Shown here: positions 1 to 9,949 of the stretch, one piece after another
How the letters are laid out: every line of letters begins with the position of its first letter
Position numbering within the stretch: position 1 is the stretch's first letter
NCBI GenBank assembly: GCA_914767885.1
Contig: CAJZBQ010000043.1
Span: 558,001-622,000, forward strand
Length of the DNA stretch: 64,000 nucleotides
Source: Blepharisma stoltei
Lineage: Eukaryota; Ciliophora; Heterotrichea; Heterotrichida; Blepharismidae
Direction of reading: 5' to 3'
The notes under the pieces: generated by a model
Databases searched by the model: none
What the model was told of the DNA's origin: nothing
What the model saw: the letters and a program-made list of their open reading frames with translations, nothing else
Made by a program: the position numbers and the translations under genes

Positions 1-578
1 GCTCTGATGCATTCTCTGATAAAGAATATGACCCAATAGGTGACCATGAAAAAATCAAAAAGCGGCATAAAGATCTTTGCAAAGCTGTAAAAGGACAGCT
101 TAGCAATTTAAAAAAGAAAAGCGAAGAAAATATCAATAATACCAAGAAATTTAATAGCGAAATAGGATTTTATAAAGATCAACTGACTGATATGAAAAAA
201 TCTGTTACTGATTTATTGGAAGAAGCTGAGCACACAAAGGAATATTTGAGTAGCTTAAGAGGGCATTTTGAATCAGTGACCGAAAATTTGCGAGATAAAG
301 AAGAACTTAATAAAGAAGTAGAATTTGATATTAGCGATATAAAATCAAGCCCTCCTCCTGATCAAGCCAACATATTGGATATGATAAGACAGCTACAGGC
401 AAAAACAAATCTTATGAAACAGAATATTTATTGTAAGGAAACCGAGCTTGTTTATCGAGAAGAAGAAAATAAAGAGCTCAAAGAGCTAATTGCAAGGCTT
501 GGAAAGAGTTTAGTGGACACAGAGCCAAAACTAGAAGTTGAAGAGCAAAGTTCAAGCTGCCAATGCATTATAATTTAA
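1..578 (+). CDS. Coiled-coil protein with CaaX terminus (5' end cut by window)
   Basis: The reading frame is open from base 3 to the TAA at 576-578, so the gene starts left of the window and at least 191 residues are visible. It is rich in Lys, Glu and Asn with heptad-like spacing, which indicates a coiled coil; there is no recognisable catalytic domain. The last residues are CQCIII: the final CIII fits a CaaX prenylation box (Ile at X would favour geranylgeranylation) and the upstream Cys could be palmitoylated, so membrane anchoring is inferred. An internal ATG at 192 is unlikely to be the true start because the upstream sequence has the same composition and no stop. No insertion is seen in the visible part. 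Confidence 0.7.
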   Translation, partial: SDAFSDKEYDPIGDHEKIKKRHKDLCKAVKGQLSNLKKKSEENINNTKKFNSEIGFYKDQLTDMKKSVTDLLEEAEHTKEYLSSLRGHFESVTENLRDKEELNKEVEFDISDIKSSPPPDQANILDMIRQLQAKTNLMKQNIYCKETELVYREEENKELKELIARLGKSLVDTEPKLEVEEQSSSCQCIII

Positions 579-2209
579 GATTAGCTTCATGTAATTTATA
601 ATTATTTTATAATAAATATATAAATTTAAAATATTTTAAATAAACGAAGAATTAAAAAAATGAATTTAATTTGTTATTTCATATTATAGAAGTAAAGAAA
701 TATTCAAGTAAGGTTTGCTTGCCCAGAAATATCACTAAAACAATTAATGCGAGTTCTTTTAAAAATAATATAATGAAATTAAAGATAAAGAACTTTAAAA
801 CAAACATACCTAAGCAATTTAAAATATTGATTAAAATTTCTATATAAAAATTGAATATTTATTTCCCTTTATACAGCAAGCTTTAAAAGTTTAATTGCAG
901 CATTTTTTATTAATTGAGAAAGGAAATAGAAAATTGCTTTATAAATTACTATAAAACTGATCAAAGATAAAAATCAAAACTAAATTAAGAAATAGCTCAT
1001 CTTTTAAAGCAAATTCATTCAATAAATAATTTAAAGAACTAAAACTTCGATAAATCTGAGATTATGACATGAGTCTGGATTTCTTTGAGTTTATTGAATA
1101 TATTTATAATTAAAATAAGCTTAGCCCGATATTTCAATAAATTTTCCTTATTTTCATTTGTTTATCTTTTTCTTAAATAATAAAATTTAAAACGCTTATT
1201 ATTTTATTCTTTTTATTGATCAGCTTCTTCCATTTTTGAAAACCATTTTCCCAAGCATCTTAAGAATAATGATAATTTTTTTAAGAATACGAAAGGTAAA
1301 TTTATTTTTATAATTTGCGAGGCTGCATCATAATTACCCTAAGCTTACTAACCTTAAATGAAATTTTTAATTTATTCAAAAAACTCTCCAAAGTTTTATT
1401 ACCTAATTTTCTATAACAGAATTGCAAAGATTTATTATGTCTATCTTTTATTTACTAACTTTTTCCCCTCCGTGAGAGAATAAAACAATTTTTTTTCGCT
1501 TAGGTGGGGGTTAATTTTTTTTTTTAAAAATGTTTATTAGTAAATTATATAGTAAAATTATTTTTTGAAATTTAAAATAATCGCAAATTCGTAAAATTGG
1601 AAAGCAAATATTAATTTAATTGTAAAATTTATGTTTTAAAATGCAAGCTGTTCAAATTAAACAGCATTAGCAAGAGATTTCATAATAATAATTACCATTT
1701 ATATATATCAAATTTTTTTATTATAAATTTTTTTGTTCGCTTATGGAGGGTGGGTTTTTGGGGCAAAAATAGGTTTTTCCAATGGTTTTGCTCGCTAATG
1801 GAGGGGGAGGGGTGTAAGATTCCATTATTATTGAAAATATTTATAAAACTTAATTTCATCAAATCAGGATTTTCAGCCTTGAAAATTTTTTTAGAAGTTT
1901 CAATACTTACATCTTGGCTTATTATAAGCTAAACTCTTATAAAATGTCATCTTTGCACTATAAATATTAAAAATTAATAATTTTCTAGATTTTTAGCACC
2001 AGCAGTAATTCAAATACTAATGATTGCTATAGGCTAAAATGCTGGAAAACTTTATTATCATACTTAGAAAATACCAAAAAAATTAATAAAAGCCAGTTAA
2101 TATGTTTTAATCACGATAATCCATGCTGAACCTTAAAACTAGATTTTGCCCTTTTTACAAGTATCCGTTTCACCATTTTCTAATTTATACTTCGCAGAAA
2201 ATTTAAATT
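579..2209. other. Intergenic AT-rich stretch holding one MITE copy
   Basis: About 1.6 kb with no convincing gene. Apart from the MITE at 1456-1817 it is very AT-rich, with scattered stops in all frames. The ORF at 1750-1932 starts inside the MITE end and is not credible. Confidence 0.6.
1456..1817 (+). mobile_element. MITE-type IES, degenerate copy (intergenic)
   Basis: It is flanked by TAA at 1456-1458 and 1815-1817. The left end has the inverted motif pair (CTCCGTGAGAGAA ... TTCGCTTAGGTGGGGG) followed by TTAATTTTTTT. The right end has the direct motif pair (TTCGCTTATGGAGGG and CTCGCTAATGGAGGG) separated by the GGGCAAAAATAGG spacer typical of the family. Mutations in every motif copy suggest an old insertion. 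Confidence 0.8.
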
Positions 2210-2731
2210 ATGAGCTTCATCGACAGGCTAAATTTGACCCAATCAGTGTGGTTTTGCTGCATATACCCTAACTGCAGCAATCACTATAACACAAAGTTCA
2301 ATCTGAAGCAACATATCGAAAATGTTCACCTAAAACTCAAGAAATATCAGTGCAAATACTGCCAAAAACTCCTTATTAGCAAGCAAAACCTTAAGGAACA
2401 CTTAAATATTCATACAGAATCCACACCTTTTAAATGTAAGATTTGTGAAAAATCTTTTAGGCAAGCAAGTCAGCTTTCACTTCATAAGCGAACTCACTCA
2501 GAGAATAACATAATAGCAATAAACCAAGAACAAACTAAAAAAAGAAATAAACAAGCAAAAGACTTCTATACCCCCGATGTATCGAAGTTAGAGAGCAACT
2601 TTGTGATGACTCCTGTGCTACTAAACCTGCCTCTAATCAGAGATAGGAAGGAGTTTGGACAAAGATTGCCTGCTTTCACATCTATTAGTAGAAAATCAAA
2701 TCCATATATAATTAAAAACAAACTTCACTAA
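2210..2731 (+). CDS. C2H2 zinc-finger protein
   Basis: A 173-residue protein with three consecutive C2H2 fingers in roughly the first 95 residues: CCIYPNC...HIENVH (a C-x4-C variant), CKYCQ...HLNIH and CKICEKSF...HKRTH. The third is joined to the second by a TGEKP-like linker (TESTPFKC). The rest is basic and Ser-rich without a known domain. The family binds nucleic acid, so a nuclear DNA-binding role is the simplest guess; the target is unknown. The TAA stop at 2729-2731 is also the left flank of the MITE at 2732-3093, and after removal the stop stays TAA. The start is the first ATG of the frame. Confidence 0.85.
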   Translation: MSFIDRLNLTQSVWFCCIYPNCSNHYNTKFNLKQHIENVHLKLKKYQCKYCQKLLISKQNLKEHLNIHTESTPFKCKICEKSFRQASQLSLHKRTHSENNIIAINQEQTKKRNKQAKDFYTPDVSKLESNFVMTPVLLNLPLIRDRKEFGQRLPAFTSISRKSNPYIIKNKLH

Positions 2732-3093
2732 CTCCCCTTCCGTGAGTGAACAAAAAAATTTTGTTTCGCTCATGGAGGGGGCTAATTTTTTTTTTAAAAA
2801 AATTAATATAAAAGTTTTATAGAAAATATATTTTTCGAAATTTAAAAAAATCCTAATTCGCAAAAATTGAAAGCAAATATTAATTTGATTTATAAAATTT
2901 ATGTTTTAAAAAGCAATTTGTTTAAATTTAAACAGAATTAACTCTAGATCTCATTATAGTAATTATCACTTATATATCAAAATTTTTTCCATCAAAAATT
3001 TTTCTATTAAAAAAATTTTTGTTCGCTCACTGGAGGGTGCAAAAAATAGCGATTTTTCTAATGATTTTGTTCACTCACGGAGGGGCGGAGTAA
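2729..3093 (+). mobile_element. MITE-type IES inserted in a stop codon
   Basis: It is flanked by TAA at 2729-2731 and 3091-3093. The left end is a near palindrome (CTCCCCTTCCGTGAGTGAAC ... GTTTCGCTCATGGAGGGGG). The right end carries two direct copies of the GTTCRCTCACGGAGGG motif. The left TAA is the stop codon of the zinc-finger gene, so stop function survives both with and without excision. Excised length is 362 bp. Confidence 0.88.
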
Positions 3094-3532
3094 GTAAAGC
3101 TAATAATAATAATGATTATTTTTGTCCTTAAATAAAATGGCAGCCTAGTGACTATAATTACGCTTAAAAGATGGAGAATGGGATAATAATGGCTGAGCAT
3201 CAAAAAACATTTAAAAAATAATTTTTGGGTAATAATTTTGCAATAATATTTATTGAGATTTTTTATTGGCGCTGTTTTTATTCTTAATCGTTTTTCAAAT
3301 ATTTACGCATTAATACCATACAAGTTATAACTATTTTTAAATCCAATAATGTTTTTAGTGATTTAAGCAGATAAGTCAAGATATAGAAAAAGAAAATTAA
3401 AATTTTTCAATTTTCGGGTTCATGTATTTTAACTCTGTTATGCAGCTATTTCTCAAAAAACCCTTAGCTGGATATATTTAAATCTTAAAACCAAAGATAT
3501 CCCATATCCAGTTAAAATAATCATTTTCGAAA
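3094..3532. other. Intergenic stretch
   Basis: About 440 bp of AT-rich sequence between the MITE and the hydrolase start. It should hold the hydrolase promoter, but no motif can be named. Confidence 0.5.
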
Positions 3533-4705
3533 ATGATTAAATATGCCTTACTAGGAGGTGCAGCGTGAGTACTTTATCCAATTGCTGATAATAAAATTAA
3601 ATTCTACCATGCTGAAACTCCTAAGAATAAACAGCTCATTGAATCTATTCCAACTCTAGCAAAAGGCTCATTTTTCCCAACTATTTGAATTCCTGGAGGA
3701 TTCTTGCAAGCTCTTTTAGGTTCAGGAAGAACAAGGATGAAAAATGACTTAAAATTCACAGAAAGCGTGCTTTATCAAAGGGAGCTAATTACCTTAGAAG
3801 ATGGTGGAACATATTCCGTTGATTGAGTAATGGGAAATGAAATGCCAGACAATAATAAAATTTTACTAATTGTCCCTGGGCTAACTGGAGGAAGTGAGGC
3901 TCCTTATATCAAAAACCCTGTGAAGATTGCGCAAGATAAAGGCTATAGAGTTGGAGTAGTTCATGGAAGAGGCATATGTGGTACCCCATTAACCACTTTA
4001 AAACCAAACTTGCTTGGCGATTCAAAAGACTTGGGATTTGCCATTCAGCATATACACAAAAAATACCCTGATGCACCAATAGTTGCATTGGGAACTTCAA
4101 TGGGTGGAAATTTAGTCCTAAAATATGCAGGAGAGTCTGGAAACGATTGTTTATTAAAAGGGATTTCAGTAATTTCAACACCATTTGATATAGCGATATG
4201 TGCCAGGTATCTAAAAAAAAATTGGCCAAAATCAAGGATAGCTGATATGTATTTAACAAAAAGTATCCTTAATATGATAACTAGGCATGAAGATTTCTAT
4301 GAAGCTTGGGAGAAAGACTTCGGTGTTAGCATGGATACTGCAATTAAAGTAGAAAGGAGTTTTGATTTTGATTTGCATTTCACTTGTAAAGTTTTAGGAC
4401 ACAACGATCCTGAAGATTATTATGAATACTCAAGCTGTGTTTCGTATTTAAATAAAATCAAAGTTCCAGTTTTTGCATTGAGCTCTATGAATGATCCTGT
4501 AGTGACCAATAAATGCATACCATATGATGAATTTAAATCAAACCCTAATTTGATTTTAGCAGTCACCAGAACTGGAGGGCATATAGGCTGGTTTACAGGA
4601 CAATTTAAAGCAGAAAGATGATATGCTCATCCAACTCTAGAGTTTTTAGATAAAGCTATTGAGAATCCTCTTAATAAACTATCAATTTCCTTACAAAATA
4701 ACTAA
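3533..4705 (+). CDS. Alpha/beta hydrolase, ABHD1/ABHD3/YheT (EMB8) type
   Basis: A 390-residue hydrolase if TGA is read as Trp; in-frame TGAs lie near 3566, 3686, 3824 and 4619. The family cleaves esters or phospholipids. The nucleophile elbow is GTSMGGN (GxSxG, near residue 190), a likely acid Asp is in MNDPVV, and the catalytic His is in GGHIGW near the C-terminus. The N-terminal MIKYALLGGAAWVLYP is hydrophobic and may be a membrane anchor, as in ABHD1/3. The start at 3533 is preferred over the internal ATG at 3830 because the upstream part is colinear with the family (IWIPGGFLQA, TLEDGGTYSVDW). No intron or IES is seen. The substrate cannot be told. Confidence 0.88.
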
Positions 4706-4817
4706 CAAATTATCTAGCTTTTCACAATAATAATTACTTAAAATATATTTTATCAAATTCTGGTCTAATCTGGCAGAGTTTTACTATAAATAGAACCCAG
4801 TCTCTTCTGTTTAAGAA

Positions 4818-5996
4818 ATGGCAGACTCAGCAATAAAAAACGAAGAAGAGAAAAAAGAATATTTCGACACTCCTGAGGAGCTTGAAGCAAAAATAGAACA
4901 ACTAGCCTTATGGGTCCGTGAAGCATCTCACTTTATAGCTTTTACTGGAGCTGGAATATCCACATCAGCAGGAATTCCTGATTTTAGAAGCGGTTACAAC
5001 ACAGTATTACAAACAGGGCCTGGAGCCTGGGAAAAGAAAGCGCAAGGCAAGAAAACCAAACAGACTCATCATGTCACTTCAACGAAAGCAGTCCCCACAC
5101 AAACCCACATGTCTTTTGTCAAACTTATGGAAATCGGCCTACTTAAGCACCTAGTAAGCCAAAATACTGATGGTCTCCATAGGAGAAGTGGCATCCCAAC
5201 TGATAAATTGTCAGAACTCCATGGAAACACAAATCTGGAAGTCTGCACAACTTGCAAAAAAGAATATATGAGAGACTTCAGAGTCAGAACTGCTCAGCAT
5301 GTTCATGAGCATCTTACTGGGAGAAGATGTGATAATCCTCAATGCAATGGACAGCTGAAGGACACTATTATTAACTTTGGAGAAAATTTAGAGGAAGATA
5401 TTATTGATCGTGGATTTCGAAATGGAGCTGAAGCAGATTTATGCCTAGCTATGGGGTCAAGTCTGAGAGTAACTCCTGCTGCTGATATTCCAAAAAATGT
5501 AAGCAAACATGGAAGGCTTGTAATCGTGAATCTTCAAAAAACTCCTTTAGATGGCCGAGCAGCTTTGCAAATTCACGCTTTTTGTGACACTGTTATGCAA
5601 TTGCTGATGGAAAAGCTCGGATTAGAAATTCCATCATTTAAATTAGTAAGAAGACTTAAAATATCTAGAGGAAAAGAAGTGGTCAAAGGAAACCTTAAAG
5701 ATTTTTTGTATTTCCAAGGCGTTGACAGCAACAACGCTCCTTATACACTATTCCCTATGATTCAAGTCACAAAAGGAGCAGATAAAACTGAATTAAAAAA
5801 GGAGCCTATGAAATATTTCCAAGATAGACTAAACGGGAACTATCAAATAAAAGTGAACTTCCAAGGACATTATCAAGAGCCTCCTGTAGATATAACACTA
5901 AACTCAGCTTCAATTAGCGACGACTCTTATAAGTTGTACGTTATGACTTTCGACCCAACAAGAAAACTATGGGAAAGTGTAAATGAAATAAATTAA
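4818..5996 (+). CDS. Sirtuin, SIRT6/7-like NAD+-dependent deacylase (copy 1)
   Basis: A 392-residue class IV-type sirtuin. NAD-binding FTGAGISTSAGIPDFRSG lies near residues 41-58, QNTDGLHRRSG holds the NAD-contacting Asn and Asp, and the catalytic His is in ELHGN. The zinc site is formed by CTTCKKEY and CDNPQCNGQL. GSSLRVTPA, IVNLQKTPLD and LGLEIPSF match SIRT6/SIRT7. Known function of the family: removal of acyl groups from histone lysines and control of chromatin or rDNA; nuclear action is inferred. The C-terminal 120 residues are an extension typical of this branch. The stop overlaps the antisense Myb remnant created by the duplication. Confidence 0.93.
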   Translation: MADSAIKNEEEKKEYFDTPEELEAKIEQLALWVREASHFIAFTGAGISTSAGIPDFRSGYNTVLQTGPGAWEKKAQGKKTKQTHHVTSTKAVPTQTHMSFVKLMEIGLLKHLVSQNTDGLHRRSGIPTDKLSELHGNTNLEVCTTCKKEYMRDFRVRTAQHVHEHLTGRRCDNPQCNGQLKDTIINFGENLEEDIIDRGFRNGAEADLCLAMGSSLRVTPAADIPKNVSKHGRLVIVNLQKTPLDGRAALQIHAFCDTVMQLLMEKLGLEIPSFKLVRRLKISRGKEVVKGNLKDFLYFQGVDSNNAPYTLFPMIQVTKGADKTELKKEPMKYFQDRLNGNYQIKVNFQGHYQEPPVDITLNSASISDDSYKLYVMTFDPTRKLWESVNEIN

Positions 5997-6328
5997 TCAA
6001 AATATTTTGCTTTATAATAATCAACGATTGTTTCAGCTTTGCTTTCATTGGTTTCTTCAAATTTTTCAGCCTCATATGCTGCTTCAAGCTTGTCAAGGAT
6101 TTCTTCTATTGATAAGTTTAGTCTTCCAGAAATGGATCTGTATAAAACATTTCGTCTGAACCTTTATGGCTTGGGATTTTCCCAATAAGCTTTCAATTTC
6201 CTTGAAAAATAACTAACAAATTATCTAGCTTTTCACAATAATAATTATTTAAAATAGATTTGGTCAAATTCTGGTCTAATCTGGTAAAGTTTTACTAAAT
6301 ATAGAAATCAGTCTCTTCTATTTAAGAA

Positions 6329-7506
6329 ATGGCAGACTCAGCAATAAAAAGCGAAGAAGAGAAAAAAGAATATTTCGACACTCCTGAGGAGCTTGAAGCA
6401 AAAGTAGAACAACTAGCCTTATGGGTCCGTCAAGCATCTCATTTATAGTGTTTACTGGAGCTGGAATATCCACATCAGCAGGAATTCCTGATTTTAGAAG
6501 CGGCTACAACACAGTATTACAAACAGGGCCTGGAATCTGGGAAAAGAAAGCGCAAGACAAGAAAATACCAAACGCTCATCATGTCGCTTCAATTAAAGCA
6601 ATCCCTACACAAACCCACATGTCTTTTGTCAAATTTATGGAAATCAGCCTACGTAAGCACTTAGTAAGCCAAAATACTGATGGTCTACTCAGAAGAAGTG
6701 GGATCCCAATTGATAAATTGTCAGAACTCCATGGAAACACAAATCTAGAAGTCTGCACAACTTGCAAAAAAGAATATATGAGAGACTTCAGAGTCAGAAC
6801 TGCTCAGAAAGTTCATGACCATCTTACTGGAAGAAGATGTGACAACCCGCAATGCAATGGACAGCTGAAGGACACTATCATTAACTTTGGAGAAAATTTA
6901 GATGCAGATGTTATTGATCGTGGATTTCGAAATGGGGCTGAAGCAGATTTATGTCTAGCTATGGGGTCAAGTCTGAGGGTAACTCCTGCTGTTAATATTC
7001 CAGAAGATGTAAGTAATCATGGAAGGCTTGTAATTGTGAATCTTCAAAAAACTCCTTTAGATGGCCGAGCAGCTTTACAAATTCACGCTTTTTGCGACAC
7101 TGTTATGCAATTTTTGATGGAAAAGCTCGGATTAGAAATTCCATCATTTAAATTAGTAAGAAGACTTAAAATATCTAGAGGAAGAGAAGTGGTCGAAGGA
7201 AACCTTAAAGATTTTTTGTATTTCCAAGGCGTTGACAGCAACGACTCTCCTTATACATTATTTCCTATGATTCAAGTCACAAAAGAAACAGATAAAACTG
7301 AATTAAAAAAGGAGCCTATGAAATATTTCCAAGATAGACTAAACGGGAACTATCAAATAAAAGTGAACTTCCAAGGACATTACGAAGAACCTCCTGTAGA
7401 TATCACATTAGACTCAGCTTTAATTAGCGACGACTCTTATAAGTTGTACGTTATGACTTTCGACCCAACAAGAAAACTATGGGAAAGTGTTAATGAAATA
7501 AATTAA
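6329..7506 (+). pseudogene. Sirtuin copy 2 with N-terminal frameshift (possibly still expressed from 6421)
   Basis: This is the tandem duplicate of the 4818-5996 sirtuin. The same ATG (6329) and first 35 codons are present, but one base is lost near 6440 (copy 1 CACTTTATAGC, copy 2 CATTTATAGT), so that frame stops at a TAG. The rest is open from an alternative ATG at 6421 (361 residues) and keeps GAGIST, QNTDG, ELHGN, the four zinc Cys and GSSLR. Catalytic residues are therefore intact but the N-terminal helix is replaced. The long open frame with many substitutions and no further stop argues that it may still be used. Its TAA (7504-7506) overlaps the stop of the convergent Myb gene. Confidence 0.75.
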
Positions 7507-8942
7507 TCAAAATATTTTGCTTTATAATAATCAACGATTGTTTCAGCTTTGCTTTCATTGGTTTCTTCAAGTTTTTCAGCCTCATATGCTGCTTCAAGCT
7601 TGTCAAGGACTTCTTCTATAGATAAGTTTAGTCTTCCAGAAATTGCTCTGTATAAAACATTTCATCTGAATCTGTTTTGACTTGGGATTTTGCCATTATG
7701 TATTTTTGAAAAATCTATATCATTGCGATCTGCTGGGCTTTGTTTTCTGATACCTCGAATTAGCCTCCTGTCTTCTTTTTCAGAAAAGTTTTCAGTCCCT
7801 GTTATCCTTCCATACAAAAATGGGCCCCATTTGTGGCGGCAGTCAACTGACGATCTAGTGACTAATATTTCGCTGATTCTTTCCCAATTTATATCTTTTT
7901 TAGCAAGTTTGCCTTTAATTGGTTCAATATATTCTTGCAATTGCCTGATAACTATGTCTTCATTTGATATATCAAATTCTTTCAAATTTAAAGGTGTTAG
8001 CCCTGAGTCCTTAATAATCAAATTAACTAGCTCCAAAATTTCTTCAGCACTTCACGGTCCTTTTTTTCTGCTTTCTTTATTTTTTGCACCCATTTGTTTT
8101 CACTTATCTTTACAGTTTAATGCAGTTCTTTGAATGGCTTCCCCAATTTCTTTCCATCTATTTCCGTTCTTTTCTACTAGTCTTATAAGCTCTTGCTCTT
8201 CCCATAACTCTCATTTCCCTTTATAGTTGAGAGGGTTAAAATTATAAATAAAATGGCATTCGGTTCGAGAGAAATTGGCTCTGCCAATTTTCTCTCCCTC
8301 ATGGAATTTTATTTATGGGGTTGGGTTTTCTCTCGAGAACTTCTGCACAGCAATAGTCGTTTAACTTTGGGGATAACCAAAGGCACGACTCCTCAGTGCA
8401 CTCAAGATTTCGGAGTTTTACCTCTCGGCACGTCCCCACGGGAGGATGACCCTTAGGCGGAACACGCGCAGGAGCTGAGTCTGGACGAGCGACGGCAACG
8501 CGCCGGGTGAGATGTGCGGCGATTTATCTGGCGACTAGCCTCATAGAAGGCTTGGGTGTGGGCTGACCACATATTCCAAGATGGCTTGGTGACGTCACTA
8601 GTTGTCGCTTTGACCCTTTTTCATTAAGGGGTGTGGGCACTAGACACCTTAAAAACTATGTAACTAAGTAAGTAAGAGAGGGTTAAAATTACGTTTGCAA
8701 GCATTGTGAACGGATTGGACACTTCGTTCAGGAAAATGTTTGGCAAGTTTGGTTCATACTTTAGAGAATTCATCAGGGGTTGTGTCTTCACATATGCTTG
8801 AAAGCTGCTCTGGAGTAAGCTTGTGGCGATGGGCATATTTGCATAATTCTCTACGTAATTTGCTGAGTTCTTTTGTTGTTCACTTGCCTGTGGTTAGTTT
8901 TGAGCTCTTTTTGTGGTCATTTCAGCTTCTTTTCGAGTCCAT
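7503..8942 (-). CDS. Myb/SANT DNA-binding protein (REB1/TTF1-like), split by a SINE
   Basis: Reading TGA as Trp and removing the SINE plus one target duplication (447 bp, 8245-8691) gives one 330-residue frame. Myb repeats are visible: GKWTTKELSKLRRELCKYA, then GKWELWEEQELIRLVEKNG..W..I...RT..NCKDKWKQM, then GPWSAEEILELVNLI...W..I......S..DCRHKW. The repeated Trp spacing and the CKDKW/CRHKW helices resemble the REB1/TTF1/DMTF1 group, which bind rDNA terminators or promoters; that role is inferred. Several of the key Trp codons are TGA. The stop (7503-7505) overlaps the sirtuin stop in a TTAA palindrome. The start is the ATG at 8942. A truncated copy of the 3' end lies at 5993-6190. Confidence 0.88.
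8229..8691 (+). mobile_element. SINE-like retroelement, family 1, inside the Myb gene
   Basis: The 431-bp element (8245-8675) is flanked by a perfect 16-bp duplication GAGAGGGTTAAAATTA (8229-8244 and 8676-8691). It begins TAAATAAAATGGCATTCGG, folds at its 5' end (TAAATAAAAT pairs with ATTTTATTTA; AGAGAAATTGGC pairs with GCCAATTTTCTCT), has a GC-rich body and ends in a short (TAAG)n-type tail. A second copy is at 50632-51068. The ORF at 8253-8456 is not conserved between the copies and is treated as non-coding. Confidence 0.88.
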
Positions 8943-9274
8943 AATAATTTAAGAGTAAAAGTAATAGGTAATTGGAAAATGAGTATAGTAGTTAACAGGC
9001 TTTTCAGAACTTTTGCGGTAAGTTAAAGGCGAATTTTTAAGATAAAAGTATCATTATTAAACTGCTAAATTTAATGCTAATTTTATAATTAATTTATGTT
9101 TTAAGCTTAGAATAAAGAAATAAGCCTTTTGCAATATTTCCAAATAAAAATCTATACAATATACCTAAAATCCCGCTTTAAAATTTTGAATCTTAGTGAT
9201 AAAATATTCAGCACTTTTTCATAAATTATTTATCCATCATATATACCATTTCTTTTCTTCTTTATAAAAATTAA
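8943..9274. other. Divergent intergenic stretch
   Basis: 332 bp between the start of the Myb gene (minus) and the small gene at 9275 (plus). AT-rich; it presumably holds both promoters. No motif or insertion is recognised. Confidence 0.5.
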
Positions 9275-9655
9275 ATGGGAATACCTCCGCCGCACTGCAT
9301 ATGGAGAAGAATCGTGAAAAACTACTTCAAAAAGGCACTGCCATCTACCCTAGATGAAACAGTAATTGCAGGAGAAAAGCTTGAGAAATCATGGGAAAAG
9401 TATGGAATGGATGCATATGAGTCAAGACTTGCTGAAGAAGAATACATGCAGTCTATAGAGCAAGACATGATTCTTCACAAATTCTTGAAGAGATTTAGCT
9501 ACAAAAAATATGTGAATGGATTTTTGGTTCATGCTGGCACTAAGTATGACAATAGAGGGCATGACAGATTGAAGACTCATTTTGTTCCTACCACTCCTAA
9601 GTTCAGATTAGAAGGCATTCAATTAGAGAGTTGGAAAAAGAATAAGGTTCTTTAA
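9275..9655 (+). CDS. Conserved-looking protein of unknown function, 126 aa
   Basis: A single uninterrupted frame starting MGIPPPHCIWRRIVKNYFKK. It is basic and aromatic-rich with an amphipathic, acidic middle (residues 30-65) and a basic C-terminal half (GTKYDNRGHDRLKTHF). There is no signal peptide, membrane segment or zinc motif. Size and composition would suit a ribosome or mitochondrial accessory protein, but I do not recognise it. Codon choice and length without TGA support a real gene. Confidence 0.65.
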   Translation: MGIPPPHCIWRRIVKNYFKKALPSTLDETVIAGEKLEKSWEKYGMDAYESRLAEEEYMQSIEQDMILHKFLKRFSYKKYVNGFLVHAGTKYDNRGHDRLKTHFVPTTPKFRLEGIQLESWKKNKVL

Positions 9656-9949
9656 GATTTATTTGAGAATTATTTAGCTGAATTAAAAATAATAAGTAAT
9701 GAGTACAGGGATATTTAAATTCATAAAATAGCAGCAGTTATTGGTAAAAGATAAGGCTAAATTGATTATTTAATATAAAAAATGTTAATAGCGCTCTTTG
9801 TAAAATAAAAAATACTTTAACTACTAGTATACCAGCAGTACTTAAAAAATGTTAAGATACTGAATAGGATTTTTCTTAGATGCAATTAAGGATAGCTTCT
9901 TAAATTAATTCTTATATTGAGTCTACCTACCAAAATATGTATTAAAATA

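Larger units (their letters stand above)
4686..7690 (+). repeat. Tandem duplication of about 1.5 kb containing the sirtuin gene
   Basis: Unit 1 (about 4686-6190) and unit 2 (about 6194-7690) are near identical, from the upstream sequence (AACAAATTATCTAGCTTTTC at 4707 and 6211) through the whole sirtuin gene and into the 3' end of the convergent Myb gene. Unit 1 therefore ends with a truncated antisense fragment of the Myb C-terminus (5993-6190). Differences are mostly substitutions plus one coding indel. Confidence 0.9.

Noticed and set aside
1750-1932. 60-codon ORF starting in a MITE end
   Set aside because: It starts in the conserved MITE spacer (ATGGAGGGTGGG frame) and runs into AT-rich intergenic DNA without motif.
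3533-4705. Reading the TGAs in the hydrolase as frameshifts or a pseudogene
   Set aside because: The same TGA=Trp pattern occurs in many unrelated conserved genes in the window.
8260-8285. tRNA gene suggested by GGTTCGAGA
   Set aside because: No cloverleaf with proper acceptor and anticodon stems; it is part of the SINE 5' structure. No tRNA or rRNA gene was found anywhere in the window.
8253-8456. 67-codon ORF in SINE family 1
   Set aside because: Not preserved in the second copy at 50632 and located in a retroelement with structured 5' end.
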